In this document: positions 4,779 to 7,446 of the stretch, in pieces
Position numbering within the stretch: the stretch's first letter is position 1
Layout of the letters: every line of letters starts with the position of its first letter
Assembly: GCA_007128555.1 (NCBI GenBank)
Contig: SKXF01000154.1
Location: forward strand, 1 to 7,446
DNA from: Clostridia bacterium
GTDB taxonomy: Bacteria; Bacillota_E; SLMV01; PUMD01
Length of the DNA stretch: 7,446 nt
Reading direction: 5' to 3'
Position numbers and translations under genes: made by a program
Notes under the pieces: model-generated
Database searches by the model: none
What the model was told of the DNA's origin: nothing
Seen by the model: only the letters and a program-made list of their open reading frames with translations

Positions 4779-5897
4779 ATGCGCGTTGACCTGGACAAAC
4801 TGCAGAAGACGCCGCTTCTGAGCTGTCACCAGAAATACGGTGGCAAGATTGTCGACTTCGGTGGTTGGGCCCTTCCGGTTCAATACACCGGCATTGTTGA
4901 TGAGCATCGGGCGGTGCGCGAGAGGGCGGGACTCTTCGATGTTTCCCACATGGGTGAGATCCGAGTCACCGGGTCCGAAGCCCTGGACCTGATCAACTAC
5001 CTGGTCACCAACGAGATGGCGGGCATGGCGATCAACCAGATCCGCTACAGCCCCATGTGCTATCCCGATGGAGGCGTGGTCGATGACCTGCTCGTGTACC
5101 GGATGGGCACCGAAGACTACCTGCTGGTCGTCAACGCCGCGAACAAGGACAAGGACCTGGAGTGGATACAGAAATGGGCGGAAGATTTCAACGACGCCCA
5201 GGTCATCGACGAGTCCGATGAGACGGCTCAACTCGCCATCCAGGGCCCCGAGGCCGAGAGGATCCTGGATCGACTGGTTGATGTGGACCTTGCCGAGATG
5301 AAGTACTTCTGGTTTACCCCCGCTGCACGGATGGCCGGTCACGAGGTTCTCATTTCCCGGACGGGATACACCGGGGAGGACGGCTTCGAGATCTACTGTG
5401 AGCCCGGAGCGGCCTGCGACCTGTGGGAGGCCATGATGGAGGCCGGTAACGAGGAGGGCCTGATCCCTGCAGGTCTCGGTGCCCGTGATACCCTCCGATT
5501 TGAGGCAGCCCTCACCCTGTACGGGCAGGAGCTCGGCCCGGACATCAACCCCCTTGAGGCCGGGCTGAAGTATTTCGTGTCACTGGACGGAGAGGACTTC
5601 ATCGGCAAAGACGCCCTGGTGGCCGCGAGGAAGCGGGGCGTGGATAAGACCCTGGTGGGCTTCGAAATGCTCGCCCGGGGGATCGCCCGGACCAACTACG
5701 TCATTTACGACGAGGAAGGGGATGAGGCGGGCTACGTGAGCAGCGGCTCGCACAGTCCCACCCTGCAGAAGAGTATCGGCCTGGGCTTTGTCAAACCGGA
5801 GCTGGCGAAAGTCGGCACGTCATTGCAGATCGCGGTGAGGAACCGGAAGCTGGACGCTGTCGTTGTCAGAAGACCTTTTTATAAACGGGAGGGATGA
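4779..5897 (+). CDS. gcvT: Glycine cleavage system T protein (aminomethyltransferase)
   Basis: GcvT takes the aminomethyl group carried on lipoyl-GcvH, transfers the methylene to tetrahydrofolate and releases ammonia. The 372 residues match the usual 360-375. The N-terminal folate-binding domain shows KIVDFGGWALPVQY (23-36), GLFDVSHMGEI (51-61) and GGVVDDLLVYR (98-108), whose Asp pair corresponds to the catalytic Asp region of the family. SRTGYTGEDGFEIY lies at 193-206 and PAGLGARDTLRFEAAL at 230-245. The C-terminal barrel contains GIARTNY (301-307) and SSGSHSPTL (321-329), then GLGFV at 334-338. No key residue looks lost. It is the first gene of a gcvT-gcvH-gcvPA operon under the upstream glycine riboswitch. 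Its stop codon lies within the ribosome binding region of gcvH, 3 bases before that start, which suggests translational coupling. Confidence 0.96.
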   Translation: MRVDLDKLQKTPLLSCHQKYGGKIVDFGGWALPVQYTGIVDEHRAVRERAGLFDVSHMGEIRVTGSEALDLINYLVTNEMAGMAINQIRYSPMCYPDGGVVDDLLVYRMGTEDYLLVVNAANKDKDLEWIQKWAEDFNDAQVIDESDETAQLAIQGPEAERILDRLVDVDLAEMKYFWFTPAARMAGHEVLISRTGYTGEDGFEIYCEPGAACDLWEAMMEAGNEEGLIPAGLGARDTLRFEAALTLYGQELGPDINPLEAGLKYFVSLDGEDFIGKDALVAARKRGVDKTLVGFEMLARGIARTNYVIYDEEGDEAGYVSSGSHSPTLQKSIGLGFVKPELAKVGTSLQIAVRNRKLDAVVVRRPFYKREG

Positions 5898-5900
5898 AAA

Positions 5901-6275
5901 ATGTACCCAGAAGATCTTTTGTACACAGACAACCATGAGTGGATCCGCGTGGAAAACGGTACCGCCCTCGTAGGCATAACCTATTATGCCTGCGATCAGA
6001 TGGGCGACCTGGTGTTTGTGGAGCTGCCCGAAGAGGGTGACGAGTTTGCCCAGGGCGATTCCTTCGGCGTCATCGAGTCGGTCAAGGCCGTCGCGGACTT
6101 CTACCTGCCGGTCGGCGGGACCATCATCGAGATCAACGAGGACCTTCTCGATGCCCCGGAGATCATCACCGATGATCCCTACGGTGAGGGCTGGGTGATC
6201 AGGATTGAGATCGCCGACAGCTCCGAGCTGGATGTACTGATGAAGTCAGAGGACTACCAGACAATCCTGGATTGA
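5901..6275 (+). CDS. gcvH: Glycine cleavage system H protein (lipoyl carrier)
   Basis: A small acidic lipoyl protein that shuttles the aminomethyl intermediate from glycine decarboxylase to GcvT and is then reoxidised by dihydrolipoamide dehydrogenase. The product is 124 residues, normal for the family. The lipoylated residue is Lys62 in GVIESVKAVADFY. HEWI (12-15), GDLVFVELPEEGD (35-47), 'LPVGGTIIEIN' (69-79) and 'DPYGEGWVIRI' (92-102) are typical. The usual 'ITDYAQ' reads ITYYAC here, a small deviation. The start ATG 5901 follows GGGAGGG, which overlaps the end of gcvT. The last codons form the 5' arm of a hairpin that reaches into the spacer before gcvPA. Confidence 0.96.
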   Translation: MYPEDLLYTDNHEWIRVENGTALVGITYYACDQMGDLVFVELPEEGDEFAQGDSFGVIESVKAVADFYLPVGGTIIEINEDLLDAPEIITDDPYGEGWVIRIEIADSSELDVLMKSEDYQTILD

Positions 6276-6287
6276 TGGATCCAGGAT
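6264..6287 (+). repeat. Perfect 9-bp intercistronic hairpin between gcvH and gcvPA
   Basis: ATCCTGGAT (6264-6272, the last three sense codons of gcvH) pairs exactly with ATCCAGGAT (6279-6287) over a 6-base loop, TGATGG, that contains the gcvH stop codon. No T tract follows, so it is not an intrinsic terminator. In an operon it could stabilise an mRNA end or tune the GcvH to GcvPA ratio. The hairpin ends 5 bases before the GGGGTGA ribosome binding site of gcvPA. Confidence 0.7.
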
Positions 6288-6303
6288 GTGATGGGGTGAT
6301 GAA

Positions 6304-7446
6304 ATGAACTACCTTCCGAACACCGAAGAGGACCGTAGGGCCATGCTCGACGCCCTGGGCGTCGAGTCTATAGATGATCTGTTCGCTGCCATACCGGAAG
6401 AGGTTCGCTTCCGCGGCAAGATGGACCTTCCTCCAGCCATGGCAGAGCTGGACCTGGTCCGCCATATGAAGGCCCTTGCCGGGCGGAATATTTCCACAGA
6501 GGATATCGTCTGCTTCCTCGGTGCAGGAGCTTACGATCACTTCCTGCCCGCGGTGGTGGATCACATGTTGTCCCGCGAGGAGTTCTACACGGCCTACACC
6601 CCTTACCAGCCCGAGGTCAGCCAGGGCACGCTCCAGGTGATCTTCGAGTTCCAGACCCTGGTCACCCAGCTGACGGGCATGGATGTGGCCAACGCGTCGA
6701 TGTACGATGGGGCGACCGCCGTGATGGAGGCGGCCCTGATGGCGGGCCGGATCGTTCGCAAGGGCGACCGCGTGGTCGTCTCGGAGTCGGTCCACCCTCG
6801 CTACCGGCAGGTCCTGGCCACCTACCTGGACGGCCTGGACTGGGAGGTCGTCGAGGTCCCCACCGCCGAGGGGGTCACCGACCTGGCGGCCCTTCGAGAG
6901 GCCATGGATGACAGGACCCTCGCGGTGATTGCTCAGAGTCCCAACTTCTTCGGCATGCTGGAGCCCGTCGATGAGATCGCCGAGATCTCGGGCAGGGCCC
7001 AGTTCGTCGTTGCCTGCGACCCGATTTCCCTGGGCGTCCTTCGGCCCCCCGCCGACTACGGCGCTGACATCGCCGTTGGGGAGGGGCAGCCCCTGGGCAA
7101 CCCCCTCAGTTTCGGGGGACCCTACCTGGGCTTTTTCGCCGCCGGACAGAAGCATATACGGCGCATGCCGGGTCGGCTCATCGGACGGACTTCAGACGTG
7201 GACGGCACCCGGGGGTTCGTGATGACCATGCAAACACGGGAACAGCACATTCGCCGGGACCGGGCCACCTCGAACATTTGCACCAACGAGGCCCTCAATG
7301 CCCTGGCCGCCGTAGCCTACCTCAGCACCATGGGCAAACAGGGACTCCGCGAGGCTGCAGAGCAATCCCTGCAGAAGGCTCACTACGCAGCTCGCACCAT
7401 CGACGGCCTGAAGGGATATCGCCTGCGGTTTGACCAGCCCTTCTTC
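6304..7446 (+). CDS. gcvPA: Glycine dehydrogenase (decarboxylating) subunit 1, N-terminal 381 residues, cut by window end
   Basis: GcvPA is the N-terminal-half subunit of the split P protein. With GcvPB, which carries the PLP lysine, it decarboxylates glycine and loads the aminomethyl group on lipoyl-GcvH. The frame is open to the window end; full-length proteins have about 440-450 residues, so about 60-70 are missing. Recognisable blocks are YLPNTEEDRRAML (3-15), FLGAGAYDHF (71-80), YTAYTPYQPEVSQGTLQ (95-111), ASMYDGATA (131-139), GEGQPLGNPLSFGGPYLGFF (259-278) and RDRATSNICTNEAL (318-331). The start ATG 6304 has GGGGTGA (6293-6299) a few bases upstream. It lies 28 bases after gcvH. The split form and N-terminal position imply that gcvPB follows directly downstream. 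A full-length fused GcvP would be about 950 residues; the N-terminal sequence fits the split bacterial type. Confidence 0.95.
   Translation, partial: MNYLPNTEEDRRAMLDALGVESIDDLFAAIPEEVRFRGKMDLPPAMAELDLVRHMKALAGRNISTEDIVCFLGAGAYDHFLPAVVDHMLSREEFYTAYTPYQPEVSQGTLQVIFEFQTLVTQLTGMDVANASMYDGATAVMEAALMAGRIVRKGDRVVVSESVHPRYRQVLATYLDGLDWEVVEVPTAEGVTDLAALREAMDDRTLAVIAQSPNFFGMLEPVDEIAEISGRAQFVVACDPISLGVLRPPADYGADIAVGEGQPLGNPLSFGGPYLGFFAAGQKHIRRMPGRLIGRTSDVDGTRGFVMTMQTREQHIRRDRATSNICTNEALNALAAVAYLSTMGKQGLREAAEQSLQKAHYAARTIDGLKGYRLRFDQPFF

Noticed and set aside
4585..4779. 64-codon frame in the riboswitch leader, overlapping the gcvT start
   Set aside because: Its start codon is inside aptamer 2, it has no ribosome binding site, and its sequence is explained by conserved RNA structure.
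4470..5342. 290-codon minus-strand frame
   Set aside because: Antisense to the riboswitch and the start of gcvT; no protein family pattern.
6199..7155. 318-codon minus-strand frame
   Set aside because: Antisense shadow of gcvH and gcvPA, whose conserved motifs are clear on the plus strand.
1..7446. Mobile elements, CRISPR arrays, rRNA genes, toxin-antitoxin or defence systems
   Set aside because: No transposase or integrase motifs, no regular direct repeats, no rRNA signature sequences and no small paired ORFs with known motifs were seen on either strand.

Overview
The window looks like a stretch of bacterial chromosome with fairly high GC (about 60% by eye, not counted) and strong Shine-Dalgarno sites of the AGGAGG type. 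A glycine cleavage operon with a split glycine decarboxylase (gcvPA read separately from gcvPB), a tandem glycine riboswitch, a YibE/F membrane protein and a Firmicutes-style APH-fold kinase suggest a high-GC Firmicute or a deep-branching anaerobic actinobacterium. The membrane-bound apolipoprotein N-acyltransferase agrees better with an actinobacterial or didermic host. I cannot fix the taxon from sequence alone.

Layout. Positions 2-58 (+) hold the last 18 codons of a gene that resembles the C-terminus of a class V (cysteine desulfurase-like) aminotransferase. Positions 134-277 (+) carry what looks like the decayed N-terminus of a dihydroorotase-type amidohydrolase. Positions 302-1762 (-) encode apolipoprotein N-acyltransferase (Lnt). 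A divergent intergenic stretch follows, with one weak minus-strand mini-ORF. Positions 2039-2995 (+) encode an APH-fold phosphotransferase of unknown substrate. Positions 3064-4242 (-) encode a YibE/F family membrane protein, convergent with the kinase gene.

The right half is a glycine-controlled operon. It has a sigma-70-type -10 box (4411-4416), a tandem glycine riboswitch (about 4439-4616), an intrinsic terminator that re-uses the 3' strand of the second aptamer's P1 helix (4605-4649), then gcvT (4779-5897), gcvH (5901-6275) and the first 381 codons of gcvPA (6304 to the window end). GcvPA, with a GcvPB expected just beyond the window, decarboxylates glycine and loads the aminomethyl group on lipoyl-GcvH. 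GcvT then transfers the one-carbon unit to tetrahydrofolate and releases ammonia. The riboswitch most simply reads as an ON switch: glycine stabilises aptamer 2, blocks the terminator and lets RNA polymerase reach gcvT.

I found no mobile element, CRISPR array, rRNA or tRNA, and no clearly new multi-gene system. The most informative non-gene signals are the fully legible riboswitch expression platform, the leader-linker kink-turn, the amidohydrolase relic, and a perfect 9-bp hairpin between gcvH and gcvPA.
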